The notes below the pieces were generated by a model, which made no database searches, was not told where the DNA came from, and was given only the letters and a program-made list of their open reading frames with translations. A DNA stretch of 44,303 nt, taken from assembly GCA_910584265.1 (NCBI GenBank), contig CAJTZE010000029.1:1-44303 (forward strand), given 5' to 3'. Position 1 is the first letter of the stretch; every line of letters begins with the position of its first letter. The position numbers were made by a program, and so were the translations under genes. This DNA is from an uncultured Dorea sp. (lineage in GTDB: Bacteria; Bacillota; Clostridia; Lachnospirales; Lachnospiraceae). Shown here in pieces: positions 25,461 through 34,551 of the stretch.

Positions 25461-26801
25461 ATGGAGGAAGCACTCATTAAAAGGGTACTGCCTCACAGCA
25501 TAGAGGCAGAGCAGGCTGTTGTCGGCGCTATGCTGATGGATAAGGATGCGATCGTAGCCGCATCAGAGATGATAAGCCGTGAAGATTTTTATCAGGCTTC
25601 ATATGGAATTATATTTGAATCGATGACAGAGCTTTTTAATGAAGGGAAACCTGTGGATCCGGTTACGCTCCAGGAGCGGCTGAAGGAAAAGGATGTTCCG
25701 GAGGAAATTTCCAGTCCCAAATTTATGGGCGAGCTGGCTGTAGCGGTTCCTACGTCGGCGAATGTAAGGCACTATGCGCAGATCGTTTATGAGAAAGCCA
25801 TGATGCGCAGGCTGATCCGGCTCAATGAGGAAATTGCGAATACCTGCTATGTAGGTACAGAGCCGATGGATGTGATTCTGGAGACTACGGAGAAGAAGAT
25901 ATTTGAACTGCTCCAGAACCGCAGCGCCGAAGAGTACACCCCTATTAAGGATATTGTTTTGAAGGCGCTGGACAGAATAGAGATGGCATCTAAGAGCAAG
26001 GGCACGGTGACAGGGATTCCTACAGGGTTTCTTGATTTGGACTATAAACTGTCCGGGCTTCAGCCTTCGGATTTGATACTTGTGGCGGCAAGACCGTCTA
26101 TGGGAAAGACTGCATTCGTGTTAAATATTGCCCAGCATGTGGCGTTTAAGCAGGATCAGAGCGTGGCAATCTTCAGTCTGGAGATGTCGAAGGAGCAGTT
26201 AGTAAACCGTCTGTTTTCTCTGGAGTCGCATGTGGATTCCCAGAGCTTAAGGACAGGCAATTTGAAGGATGCGGATTGGGAGAAGCTGATAGAGAGCGCA
26301 GGAATTATCGGAAAGTCTCATTTGATCATTGATGATACGCCTGGAATTTCCGTGACAGAGCTTCGCTCTAAATGCCGAAAATACAAGCTGGAGCAGGATT
26401 TGAAGCTGGTCATTATTGATTACCTGCAGCTGATGAGCGGGAGCATAGGAAAGCGCAGCGATTCCAGGCAGCAGGAGATTTCGGAGATTTCCCGCTCCCT
26501 GAAAGCGATTGCAAGGGAACTGAATGTTCCGGTGATCGCACTGTCACAGCTCAGCCGTGCAGTGGAGCAGCGCCCGGAGCACCGGCCCATGCTTTCTGAT
26601 TTGAGAGAGTCCGGTGCGATAGAGCAGGACGCGGACGTGGTAATGTTCATTTACAGGGATGATTATTACAATAAGGATACAGATACGCCGAATCAGGCGG
26701 AGATTAACATAGCCAAGCAGAGAAACGGCCCGATTGGGACGGTAAATCTTGCGTGGATTCCGGATTATACTAAATTTGCAAATTTGAAATGGCAGGAATA
26801 G
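25461..26801 (+). CDS. dnaB: Replicative DNA helicase DnaB
   Basis: A 446-residue helicase. The N-terminal domain includes RVLPHSIEAEQAVVGAML. The RecA-like core has Walker A in ARPSMGKTAFVLN, FSLEMSKEQLVNR, the Walker B region LVIIDYLQLMSG, and SQLSRAVEQRPEHRP with an arginine-rich DNA-binding loop. The hexameric enzyme unwinds the replication fork. The start at 25461 follows GGAGGGG; an upstream GTG in frame has no ribosome site. It closes the gdpP-rplI-dnaB operon. Confidence 0.97.
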   Translation: MEEALIKRVLPHSIEAEQAVVGAMLMDKDAIVAASEMISREDFYQASYGIIFESMTELFNEGKPVDPVTLQERLKEKDVPEEISSPKFMGELAVAVPTSANVRHYAQIVYEKAMMRRLIRLNEEIANTCYVGTEPMDVILETTEKKIFELLQNRSAEEYTPIKDIVLKALDRIEMASKSKGTVTGIPTGFLDLDYKLSGLQPSDLILVAARPSMGKTAFVLNIAQHVAFKQDQSVAIFSLEMSKEQLVNRLFSLESHVDSQSLRTGNLKDADWEKLIESAGIIGKSHLIIDDTPGISVTELRSKCRKYKLEQDLKLVIIDYLQLMSGSIGKRSDSRQQEISEISRSLKAIARELNVPVIALSQLSRAVEQRPEHRPMLSDLRESGAIEQDADVVMFIYRDDYYNKDTDTPNQAEINIAKQRNGPIGTVNLAWIPDYTKFANLKWQE

Positions 26802-26825
26802 GGGCTGGAGCGCAGCCCCTTTTTC
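26800..26825 (+). terminator. Terminator after dnaB
   Basis: AGGGGCTG, loop GAGCG, CAGCCCCT and a T-run; a perfect 8-bp stem overlapping the last bases of dnaB. Confidence 0.9.
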
Positions 26826-26959
26826 GTGCCGTATGTCCAGCAAAGCTGGACCACACTTCATACATCTGCTGTTCCGCTTGAAGCCTCCGGAAAATCCGGT
26901 ATGCCGGCTGTCTGCCCTGCCGTATGTATGCTGAGGTTAGAAATGAGTCTGCCGGCACA

Positions 26960-27325
26960 TTAGGTCAGGGAACCGGGCAGCAGCATTTTCTTTAATTTTT
27001 CTACAGCGCCGGTCTGCGATGATTCCTTGCGGTAACTCTGCTGCTGGCGGATCAGCTGGTCGATCTTGCGGAATTCCTCTTCCTGCTGGCGTTCTTTTGC
27101 ATCCAGAAGGAAGGACATCTCCTTGGTGATCATAGATACTAAGAGTTCATTGTTGTTTTCCAGCATTCTTTTGATGCGCAGCTGCTCCCTGGTGCGCTTC
27201 ATGTCTGGGATCAATGCCTTCAGCTCTTCAAATGGTACCCCCTGCTCGTACAGTTCTTTGATACAGTTATATAATTTGGTGTCTTCTTTTGTGGCATTAC
27301 TTAGTGTATTTAATGCGTTTCCCAT
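26960..27325 (-). CDS. Small helical protein of unknown function
   Basis: A 121-residue protein that I do not recognise. It starts with an Asn/Thr-rich segment, then EDTKLYNCIKELYEQGVPFEELKALIPDM, and a long charged helix rich in Gln, Glu and Arg (about residues 50-105) that looks like a coiled coil. There is no signal or membrane segment. The first half resembles the helix-turn-helix of small phage or MerR-like proteins only loosely. AAGGGGG before the ATG supports expression. It lies alone between dnaB (convergent) and the ferredoxin gene. Confidence 0.65.
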   Translation of the reverse strand: MGNALNTLSNATKEDTKLYNCIKELYEQGVPFEELKALIPDMKRTREQLRIKRMLENNNELLVSMITKEMSFLLDAKERQQEEEFRKIDQLIRQQQSYRKESSQTGAVEKLKKMLLPGSLT

Positions 27326-27471
27326 ACGAATACCCCCTTATTTTTTGTATGCAGAAGTATAGCATGTCCCCGGAAGAAAGCCTGTCAAACCCTGTCGCCG
27401 AACAAGAAAATTCGTGCGACACCATTCGCCAGGGATATTCAGCATTAACATTTCCTCACAGCCTGAAATAA

Positions 27472-27506
27472 AAAAGGCAGTCCCGTATAAGGGGCTGCCC
27501 TTTTCT
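27472..27506. terminator. Terminator of the ferredoxin gene
   Basis: A 9-bp stem with one mismatch (GGCAGTCCC and GGGGCTGCC) flanked by an A-run on the left and a T-rich stretch on the right. It lies about 25 nt past the ferredoxin stop on the minus strand. Confidence 0.75.
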
Positions 27507-27531
27507 TCTGTTATTAAGAGTTCTTGTCAGA

Positions 27532-27702
27532 TTACTCTGCAGAGATAGCCTCTACCGGACACTGATCTGCGCATGCGCCGCAGTCAAGACAGGCATCAGC
27601 ATTGATCTCGAAATGCTCTGCTCCTTCAGCAATAGCCTCTGCCGGGCACTGAGCTGCACAAGCACCGCAGGAAATGCATTCATCACTAATTACATATGCC
27701 AT
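27532..27702 (-). CDS. 2[4Fe-4S] ferredoxin
   Basis: A 56-residue clostridial-type ferredoxin. It has two complete cluster motifs: CISCGACAAQCP in the first half and CLDCGACADQCP in the second, each C-x2-C-x2-C-x3-C-P, arranged as an internal duplication. The protein begins MAYVISDE and is acidic, as usual for an electron carrier of low potential. It carries electrons between anaerobic redox enzymes. AAGGAGG stands 9 nt before the ATG. No partner oxidoreductase is adjacent. Confidence 0.95.
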   Translation of the reverse strand: MAYVISDECISCGACAAQCPAEAIAEGAEHFEINADACLDCGACADQCPVEAISAE

Positions 27703-27727
27703 GATAAGTACCTCCTTATAAAGTTAA

Positions 27728-27758
27728 TGTGATAATCACAAGGCTGATTTATATCAGC
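27728..27758 (-). promoter_or_regulatory. Palindrome and hairpin in the ferredoxin leader
   Basis: TGTGATAATCACA (27728-27740) is a perfect 6-bp palindrome around one base. GCTGAT-TTAT-ATCAGC (27743-27758) follows. Both lie between the likely promoter and the ribosome site. They could be an operator for a redox or Crp/Fnr-like regulator or two leader hairpins. Confidence 0.45.
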
Positions 27759-27766
27759 TTTTTTCT

Positions 27767-27795
27767 ATCATAATACAAAAGCGGCAAATATACAA
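27767..27795 (-). promoter_or_regulatory. Likely ferredoxin promoter
   Basis: On the minus strand TTGTAT (27790-27795), 17 nt, TATGAT (27767-27772). Confidence 0.5.
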
Positions 27796-27964
27796 GCAGT
27801 TTCATGCTTAAAAATAGATACAAAATTATCTATCAGAGGAAAATTTTAAGATTTTTTTCAAGACTTTTTCACAGATTTGTTGTATAACTGTATGTAGCAT
27901 GTTGTAGTCCCGCGCAGATTGGGGAAACTCAGCAGTAACACATGGATGTTGGGAGATTGATGTT

Positions 27965-29197
27965 ATGAAAAAGAAAAGGACAGCGGTGTTGATCTGCATG
28001 TGTATGACAGGCCTTATCTGTGCCTGCACTGCAGAACCGGAGAAGCTGCCGGCCCCTGCTCAGTCAGAGAGGAAAGAGGATACGCAGGAAGAAACGGCGG
28101 AATGTGCAAAGCAGGCGAAGCTGGAGGCCATATCGCCCTCGGCATATGGTAATATAGACGGCCTGAATGTGGAACCTGCAGCATATTTTTCAATTATAGG
28201 AAAAGCCGGGAGCGAAGAATATTGGAGTATGGTTAAGGAAGGCGCTGAGGCGGCCGTTGCAGACCTGAATAAGGTATTAGGATATGAGGGCGGCGATAAG
28301 GCGAAGGTAGATTACAGCGGGCCAAGCGAACCGGATAATGTGGATGAGCAGATCAATATTCTTGATGAGGAGCTGGCCAGATATCCCTCAGCGCTTGGAA
28401 TTGCGGTAATAGATTCACAGTCCTGCAATGTACAGTTTGATCTGGCTGTGCAGAACGGTATTCCGATCATAACCTATGATACCATAAGCAGTTATCAGGG
28501 AATTATGGCAAATATTTCAACAGATAATAAGAAAGCGTCTGCAGAGGCGGCAGTGCATATGGCGGAGGAGCTGGAAGAAAAAGGACAGGTGCTGGTCCTC
28601 GGCAATGACAGCAGATCTCAGACCTGCAGGCAGCGCACGGAGAGCTTTGCCGCGGAGATTGAAGAAAACCATTCTGAGATGACTGTCACAGAGATTTATT
28701 ATATGGATAAGCTGGACGAGGTGAAGGAGAAAATTGCCAGGGAACGTGCAGGCCTTCCAGAAGCGGCGCCGGAGGATGGGGAGCTCTCAGAGGATACGGC
28801 GGATGAAGCCGCGGTGTTAGAAGAGGCGTTGTCAGAGATTACGGATGAAGAGGCGTATGAATATATTTTTGAGAAGAATCCGGATATAAACGGTATATTT
28901 GCATCCAATGGACAGGCGGCAATGCAGATGGTCAACCTGTGCGGGAAGCTGGAGAAAGAAGACACGGTGATTATCGGGTATGATTCGGATGCTGAGGAGA
29001 TAGAAGCCCTGACCGATGGAAAAATCACCGGATTGATCGTACAGAATCCATATGGAATGGGATATGCGGCGATTGTGGCAGAAGCCAGATGCATTCTGGA
29101 GCTGGGCAATGAGGCGGAGATTGATACCGGGTATACCTGGGTGACGGCAGACAATATAGACAGTAAGGATATACAGCGGATGCTGTATACGAAATAA
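27965..29197 (+). CDS. Orphan sugar-binding lipoprotein (type I periplasmic-binding fold)
   Basis: A 410-residue lipoprotein. The N-terminal signal ends in a lipobox, LICAC, with Cys near residue 21, so the mature protein is membrane anchored outside the cell. The body is a type I solute-binding protein of the ribose-binding class: AYFSIIGKAGSEEYWSMVKEGAE, INILDEELARYPSALGIAV, GIPIITYDT, and ASNGQAAMQMV with VIIGYDSDAEEIEAL. An acidic insert at about residues 265-290 (EDGELSEDTADEAA) is unusual. No ATPase or permease gene is nearby. It may serve a distant transporter or act as a ligand sensor for a kinase; both are inference. Confidence 0.88.
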   Translation: MKKKRTAVLICMCMTGLICACTAEPEKLPAPAQSERKEDTQEETAECAKQAKLEAISPSAYGNIDGLNVEPAAYFSIIGKAGSEEYWSMVKEGAEAAVADLNKVLGYEGGDKAKVDYSGPSEPDNVDEQINILDEELARYPSALGIAVIDSQSCNVQFDLAVQNGIPIITYDTISSYQGIMANISTDNKKASAEAAVHMAEELEEKGQVLVLGNDSRSQTCRQRTESFAAEIEENHSEMTVTEIYYMDKLDEVKEKIARERAGLPEAAPEDGELSEDTADEAAVLEEALSEITDEEAYEYIFEKNPDINGIFASNGQAAMQMVNLCGKLEKEDTVIIGYDSDAEEIEALTDGKITGLIVQNPYGMGYAAIVAEARCILELGNEAEIDTGYTWVTADNIDSKDIQRMLYTK

Positions 29198-29252
29198 GTG
29201 CTGCGGCCTGCAATGAGCAGGATTAAGACGGCATTAAATGAATGGAAATAAA

Positions 29253-29284
29253 GGGGGGTACTGCCCGAAAGCAGCACCCCCCTT
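29253..29284. terminator. Bidirectional terminator
   Basis: GGGGGGTACTGC and GCAGCACCCCCC pair with one mismatch around CCGAAA. The tail is weak, but it lies between convergent genes. Confidence 0.75.
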
Positions 29285-29323
29285 GTCTGTCTAATAATTC
29301 AAACATACGGGTATGAAACCCAA

Positions 29324-29734
29324 TTAGATAGGAAGTTCCAGATAGATATCCTTTCCTTCTTTGATGGAAATTACTACCTTGCCGTGTTTTACGGTAGTAA
29401 CCACACCCTCTACGCTTCCGCTTACAGAAGGAGCTTCCTCTGCCGCCGGAGCTTCTGCCGCCGGTTCATCTGCCGCGCCGGCTTCCTTATAACCGTCCAC
29501 GTTATCTGCGGTCAATGCACACAGGGAATCACTTGTCTTGGTTAATTTAGCACCCAGAACCTGTTCGATGGTCAGGCATCCGTCCAAGTTCAATAAACCG
29601 GAATCCACCAGTTCATCAAAGATAGCCGGATCCTCAAGGTTTGCGGGTTCAATGGTAATGCCTGCCTCTGCACGGCAGCATAATACTGCAGGGTCTTTTG
29701 CATGGGCTTTCGCTGTTTCTGCTGTAATAGACAT
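29324..29734 (-). CDS. Uncharacterised small acidic protein
   Basis: A 136-residue protein I do not recognise. The N-terminal 80 residues are compact and contain two adjacent Cys (AVLCCRAEAG) and further Cys in LDGCLTIEQVLG. An Ala/Glu/Pro-rich linker (about 85-105) leads to a C-terminal strand-rich piece of about 35 residues (VEGVVTTVKHGKVVISIKEGKDIYLELPI). The layout of domain, flexible linker and small beta domain is reminiscent of carrier or assembly proteins, but no biotinyl or lipoyl lysine motif is present. AAGGAGG precedes the start. Gene-order context gives no hint. Confidence 0.7.
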   Translation of the reverse strand: MSITAETAKAHAKDPAVLCCRAEAGITIEPANLEDPAIFDELVDSGLLNLDGCLTIEQVLGAKLTKTSDSLCALTADNVDGYKEAGAADEPAAEAPAAEEAPSVSGSVEGVVTTVKHGKVVISIKEGKDIYLELPI

Positions 29735-29877
29735 ATTACATACCTCCTTTATTCATACCTATAATCAGTATAGTATCCGTAATTTGTAAAATCCAATCGA
29801 TTTTTACAATAAGAGCCGGTGATTATTGAATATGTCTATAACATGAATTAGAGAAACTCTGATTTATCAGCGCAGCC

Positions 29878-31305
29878 TTAGATTTTAGGAAGAGTAAAAG
29901 TAAATTCTGTTCCTACGCCTTCAGTGCTGATTACATTAATGTGTTCTCCATGCGCCTGTATGGATTCCTTTACAATGGACAGGCCAAGGCCGGTTCCCTT
30001 TTTATCCCTGCCGCGGGAAGCGTCTGTTTTATAAAAACGTTCCCAGATTTTGTTCAGTGCATCTCTGGGAATCCCGGCGCCATAGTCTTTGACGGAGGTA
30101 AATACCTTGTCTCCCCGCTCCGTGGTTTCTACGGTAATGCTAGAATCAGGGCCGCTGAATTTAATAGCATTGTCAATCAGATTGTAGAGAACCTGCTGGA
30201 TTTTGCCTTTATCTGCAAATACAGTCAAATGTCTGGTAGCAAGCACCAGTTCAATAGAAATCCGTTTTTTGGTGCAGGTTCCTTCAAAGGATGCGGCAGT
30301 GTTGCGGATTACTTCATGGATATCAAAGGAGGTTTTGTCCAGAAGAAGGTTCTTGGTGTCAAATTCATTCAGCTCCAGAAGGTCTCTGGTAAGGTCTGTC
30401 AGTCGTTCCGTCTCAAACAGGATAATATTCAGGTATTTCTCCTGAAGCTCCGGCGGAACCGTGCCGTCTGCAATAGCCTCTACATAACCCTTGATCGAGG
30501 TAAGCGGAGAGCGGAAATCGTGAGATACATTGGCCACAAATGTTTTCTGGGATTTTTCCATATCCCGCAGCTGGGCGGACATATAATTCAGTGAGGCGGA
30601 TAAATATCCCATCTCATCCTCTGCGTTGACCGGGATCTCATAGTCAAGATTTCCAAGGGCATACTGGGTAGCGGCATCGGTGATCCGCCGCAGAGGCCGG
30701 TACACCATCAGCTCAAATGCAAGAAATACAATAAAGGAAAACAGGTAAATGATGGCGGCGGCATAGTAAAACCGCTGTACCAGCTGTCCTTGCAGGTGTT
30801 CGATATCCTGAAGCTCTTTGTGGAGCAGGAAGTAGCCGCTGGTGTTGAAGCCGTCTACGACCGGAGCAATAACCGTAATCACATCCTCCTCAAAATAATT
30901 ATGATAAGTACCCTTCTGATAGGTCCGGCCTGCGTTCTCTGCCGGGTTAAAGTCCTTAATAAAGGCAGGGGAGACCGGATAGCCTTCTGCATGGCTGGTA
31001 CACAGGAGATTGCCTTCGGTGTCAGTAAACCATGCGGCGGCTTCGGTATAGGCCTCAATACCTTTTAGCTGAATCCGCAGATCTGACAGGGAAATATCCT
31101 CTGTAAAATAGCCGGGAAGATACCGGGTGGCTATGATATTGGCACTCTTATACAGGTCATTTGCGGCGGAGTCTGTCAGATGGTCATAAATATAACCGGG
31201 TACCATCATTGCGGTGATGAAGGAGGCCATAAAGCCGAAAATAACATATATCAGTATAAATTTTAGGTGCAGCGTGCTGCTAAAGTGAAGTTTTCTCTTA
31301 TCCAT
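29878..31305 (-). CDS. Membrane sensor histidine kinase
   Basis: A 475-residue two-component kinase. Membrane helices at about residues 13-35 and 183-205 flank a 150-residue outside domain. HAMP follows, then HisKA with the phospho-accepting His in FVANVSHDFRSPLTSIKGY, and the ATPase with LYNLIDNAIKF, DYGAGI and GTGLGLSI. It is the PhoR/ResE type. It lies about 60 nt after the PhoB-type regulator and completes a mutS2-regulator-kinase run on the minus strand. The signal is unknown. Confidence 0.93.
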   Translation of the reverse strand: MDKRKLHFSSTLHLKFILIYVIFGFMASFITAMMVPGYIYDHLTDSAANDLYKSANIIATRYLPGYFTEDISLSDLRIQLKGIEAYTEAAAWFTDTEGNLLCTSHAEGYPVSPAFIKDFNPAENAGRTYQKGTYHNYFEEDVITVIAPVVDGFNTSGYFLLHKELQDIEHLQGQLVQRFYYAAAIIYLFSFIVFLAFELMVYRPLRRITDAATQYALGNLDYEIPVNAEDEMGYLSASLNYMSAQLRDMEKSQKTFVANVSHDFRSPLTSIKGYVEAIADGTVPPELQEKYLNIILFETERLTDLTRDLLELNEFDTKNLLLDKTSFDIHEVIRNTAASFEGTCTKKRISIELVLATRHLTVFADKGKIQQVLYNLIDNAIKFSGPDSSITVETTERGDKVFTSVKDYGAGIPRDALNKIWERFYKTDASRGRDKKGTGLGLSIVKESIQAHGEHINVISTEGVGTEFTFTLPKI

Positions 31306-31364
31306 GTACGGTACATCCTTACTCTGTGCTGCTGTTTTCGGTTAAAACGGCTGATATTCTGCCG

Positions 31365-32066
31365 CTATTTTACCTCAAATTTGTAGCCGATCCCCCAGAC
31401 GGTTCCCAGATTCCATGAGCTGTGGTCGCCTATCTTTTCCCGAAGCCGCTTGATGTGGACATCTACGGTACGGGTATCCCCGATGTATTCATATCCCCAG
31501 ATATGGTCGAGGAGCTGCTCTCTGGTAAATACCTGATTGGGGGAGGAGGCAAGAAAATACAAAAGCTCCAGCTCCTTGGGCGGCATATCCACATTCTGCC
31601 CGTTTACAAGGACGGAATAGTTGGTCAGATTGATCACCAGTCCCGGATACTCTACGCGTTTGGCTTGACTTTCGGTGCGTTCCTCTGACTTCGCGGGATG
31701 ATATCTGCGCAGGACTGCCTTTACCCTGGCAACCATTTCCTTGGAATCAAAGGGCTTCATGATATAATCGTCGGCGCCGAGCTCTAATCCCAGCACCTTG
31801 TCAAAGACCTCTCCCTTGGCGGACAGCATGATAATAGGTGTCTGTGAGCGGGCGCGGATTTCCCGGCAAACCTGATAGCCGTCAATACCCGGAAGCATCA
31901 CGTCCAGAAGGATCAGGCCCGGCTGATAGGTATCGAATGCCGTGAGGGCGGCTTCTCCATCGTAAACGATCCGTGTGTCAAAGCATTCTTTGGTCAGATA
32001 CAGAGAGATCAGCTCTGCAATATTTTCATCGTCATCAACGATCAGGATTTTCTGTTTATTTGCCAT
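31365..32066 (-). CDS. OmpR/PhoB-type response regulator
   Basis: A 233-residue DNA-binding regulator. The receiver has VDDDENIAEL, acceptor Asp in LILLDVMLPGIDG, and lysine in YIMKPF. The winged-helix effector domain (about 130-232) contains TREQLLDHIWGYEYIGDTRTVDVHIKRLREKIG. It pairs with the adjacent histidine kinase. The gene lies 16 nt after mutS2, so it is probably in the same transcript. Confidence 0.95.
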   Translation of the reverse strand: MANKQKILIVDDDENIAELISLYLTKECFDTRIVYDGEAALTAFDTYQPGLILLDVMLPGIDGYQVCREIRARSQTPIIMLSAKGEVFDKVLGLELGADDYIMKPFDSKEMVARVKAVLRRYHPAKSEERTESQAKRVEYPGLVINLTNYSVLVNGQNVDMPPKELELLYFLASSPNQVFTREQLLDHIWGYEYIGDTRTVDVHIKRLREKIGDHSSWNLGTVWGIGYKFEVK

Positions 32067-32082
32067 AGATATTACATCCCCC

Positions 32083-34458
32083 TTATTTAAATTCTACGAT
32101 GGTAACTCCGGCATCGCCTTCCCCAAAGGATGCCAGATGGAATTCTTTCACATGCTTCTGCCGTCTTAAATAAGTATGGATACCTTTCCTCAAGGCTCCG
32201 GTTCCCTTGCCGTGGACAATACGTACCGGACTCAAATGTGCCATATAGGCATCATCCAGATATTTCTCAAGCTCGGAGACTGCTTCGTCTACTGTCTTGC
32301 CGAGCAGGTTGATCTCCGGGCTTACAGACAATGACTTGCTCATCTTCATCTTACCCTTCCCGGTACGATGCATGGATTTGGCAGAGTAAGAGGGAGCGCT
32401 TTCCACAATTTCCAGATCAGAGATATGAACCTGAGAATTCAGGATTCCCATCTGTACATGGAGATTACCCCTGGAATCTGGAAGAGAGGTAACGGTTCCG
32501 GTTAAGTTCATGCTGAGGACCCTGACGGATTCTCCCAGTTTAAATTCCGAGGGCTTATGCTTCCGCTTTGGCGCGGCAGATTCCAGTGCCAGCTTGGAGC
32601 CGGTGTCATCCAGTCTTTTCCTCAGCCGTTCCCGCTCTTTCTCCATCTCCGCGGCAGAAATCCCCTCTTTGCCGAATCTGCGGAAATTCTTCATAGTCTC
32701 ATCGGCCATTTCCTTGGCCTCCAGCAGAATGGCGTGTGCTTTTTCATTGGCTTCCTTTATCATGCGGTTCCGCTGCTCATCCAGCTTCTTCTGCTTGGCT
32801 GTTGTCTCGGATTTCAAACGCTCCAGCTCCCGTTTATAGGCGGCGATCTGCTGCTGCTCCTTCTCAATGGTCTTACGGCTGGACTCCAGATCGGTCAGCA
32901 CATCCTCAAAGGATTCCGCGTCGCTGGAGAGATGTGTCTTTGCGTCCTCGATAATGTAATCCGGGAGCCCCAGCTTCTTAGAGATGGCGAAGGCGTTGCT
33001 CTTTCCGGGAATCCCAATTAACAGATGATAGGTGGGGCGCAGGGTTGCCACATCAAATTCACAGCTCGCATTCATGACGCCGGGAGTCTGCAAGGCAAAT
33101 ATCTTCAGCTCGCTGTAGTGGGTAGTTGCCATGGTGCGGATGCCCTGAGCATGCAGATGGCTCAAAATAGCAATCGCAAGAGCCGCACCCTCTGTGGGAT
33201 CCGTTCCGGCTCCCAGTTCGTCGAAGAGAACCAGAGAGTCTTTGCCTATTTTCTTTAAAAACGATACAATATTAGTCATATGGGAGGAGAAGGTACTAAG
33301 GCTTTGTTCAATACTCTGTTCGTCGCCGATGTCTGCGTAGACATCCTCAAAAATACCGAGCTCTGACCGGTCCAGTGCGGGAATGTGAAGGCCTGCCTGC
33401 CCCATCAGGGTAAAGAGCCCCGCGGTTTTCAGCGTGACAGTCTTTCCTCCGGTATTGGGTCCGGTGATGATGAGCAGGTCAAATTCATCGCCCAGAGTCA
33501 GGGAAATTGGAACCACCTTATTCTTGTCGATCAACGGATGCCTGCCCTCCCGGATGCGGATGCGCCGGTTCCTGTTAAATAAAGGCCTGCTGGCATTCAT
33601 AGACAGGGCGAGGGCTCCCCTTGCAAAGATAAAGTCCAGCTCTGTCAGGGCACGGTAATTGCTGCGGATAAGCTCTATATAATCTGCGGCAGCCGTACTG
33701 AGACGGGCCAGGATTACCTGTATCTCTTCCTGTTCCTTTCCATATAATTCCTTAAGATCATTATTCAGCTTTACCACGGCCATCGGCTCAACAAACAGGG
33801 TAGAGCCTGTGGCAGACTGGTCATGAATCATGCCGGGAACCTGTGAACGGTATTCGGATTTGACCGGGATACAGTAGCGGTCGCCCCGCATGGTAATGAT
33901 CGGATCCTGCAGATAGGAGCGCAGAGAGCCGTTTACCAGACTGTTCAGTGTAGAGTGTACCTTGTCGTTCATCAGCCCGATCTGTCTGCGGATGTGCTTT
34001 AAGGTGCCGCTGGCGTCATCGCTGATCTCTTCCTCGCTGATGATACAGCGGTCGATTTCGGCGGACAAAACCGTCATCGGTTCGATCTGTTCAAAATAAA
34101 TATCCAGACAGTCCGCTGATTCGCAGGGGGTATCATGCCGTCCATAAGCCTTTGCCCTTGCCGAGGCAGTTAAAAGCTTTGCGATGCCGAGAAGCTCTGC
34201 GGCATTTAAGGAGGCTCCTATTTCAAGACGCTTCAAGGAAGCTTCGACGGGATAACATCCGCTGAAGGAAGGCCTGCCTTTCTTGACGATCCTGGTAAAT
34301 GCGGCAGCGGTCTGCTCCTGCATGGTCTCAATAAGCTCCAGATCGGTGGACGGCTTTAGGTTCCTGCATCTTTTCATGCCGCCCGGAGTGGAGGCCTGTT
34401 CGGTTAATAGTTCGGTAATCTTGTTAAATTCTAATTTGGTTATAGTTTTTTTATTCAT
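32083..34458 (-). CDS. mutS2: MutS2 ATPase/Smr-type nuclease
   Basis: A 791-residue protein, the usual MutS2 length. The ABC-type ATPase core has Walker A in ITGPNTGGKTVTLK and Walker B in LVLFDELGAGTDPTEGAAL. A long coiled coil at about 510-630 follows, and a C-terminal Smr domain ends the protein (VDEAVSELEKYLDDAY, RIVHGKGTGALRKGIHTYL). The mismatch-recognition domain of MutS is absent, as expected. MutS2 acts in recombination control and, in Bacillus, on collided ribosomes. CAGGAG precedes the start. The gene diverges from the pseudo-HtrA gene. Confidence 0.97.
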   Translation of the reverse strand: MNKKTITKLEFNKITELLTEQASTPGGMKRCRNLKPSTDLELIETMQEQTAAAFTRIVKKGRPSFSGCYPVEASLKRLEIGASLNAAELLGIAKLLTASARAKAYGRHDTPCESADCLDIYFEQIEPMTVLSAEIDRCIISEEEISDDASGTLKHIRRQIGLMNDKVHSTLNSLVNGSLRSYLQDPIITMRGDRYCIPVKSEYRSQVPGMIHDQSATGSTLFVEPMAVVKLNNDLKELYGKEQEEIQVILARLSTAAADYIELIRSNYRALTELDFIFARGALALSMNASRPLFNRNRRIRIREGRHPLIDKNKVVPISLTLGDEFDLLIITGPNTGGKTVTLKTAGLFTLMGQAGLHIPALDRSELGIFEDVYADIGDEQSIEQSLSTFSSHMTNIVSFLKKIGKDSLVLFDELGAGTDPTEGAALAIAILSHLHAQGIRTMATTHYSELKIFALQTPGVMNASCEFDVATLRPTYHLLIGIPGKSNAFAISKKLGLPDYIIEDAKTHLSSDAESFEDVLTDLESSRKTIEKEQQQIAAYKRELERLKSETTAKQKKLDEQRNRMIKEANEKAHAILLEAKEMADETMKNFRRFGKEGISAAEMEKERERLRKRLDDTGSKLALESAAPKRKHKPSEFKLGESVRVLSMNLTGTVTSLPDSRGNLHVQMGILNSQVHISDLEIVESAPSYSAKSMHRTGKGKMKMSKSLSVSPEINLLGKTVDEAVSELEKYLDDAYMAHLSPVRIVHGKGTGALRKGIHTYLRRQKHVKEFHLASFGEGDAGVTIVEFK

Positions 34459-34522
34459 ATATATTCTCCTGTCAGGTTATCCTTATTCTAACGTATTTGG
34501 GAGTGAAATAAAAGGATAAATA

Positions 34523-34551
34523 TTGAAGAATAGCGGGCAATATTGTATACT
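34523..34551 (+). promoter_or_regulatory. Promoter of the HtrA-like gene
   Basis: TTGAAG (34523-34528), 17 nt, TATACT (34546-34551). It gives a leader of about 25 nt to the start at 34583, and excludes a longer reading frame beginning at 34523. Confidence 0.6.

Noticed and set aside
32510..33021. Plus-strand frames opposite mutS2
   Set aside because: They are antisense to the clear MutS2 ATPase and coiled-coil region and have no ribosome sites.
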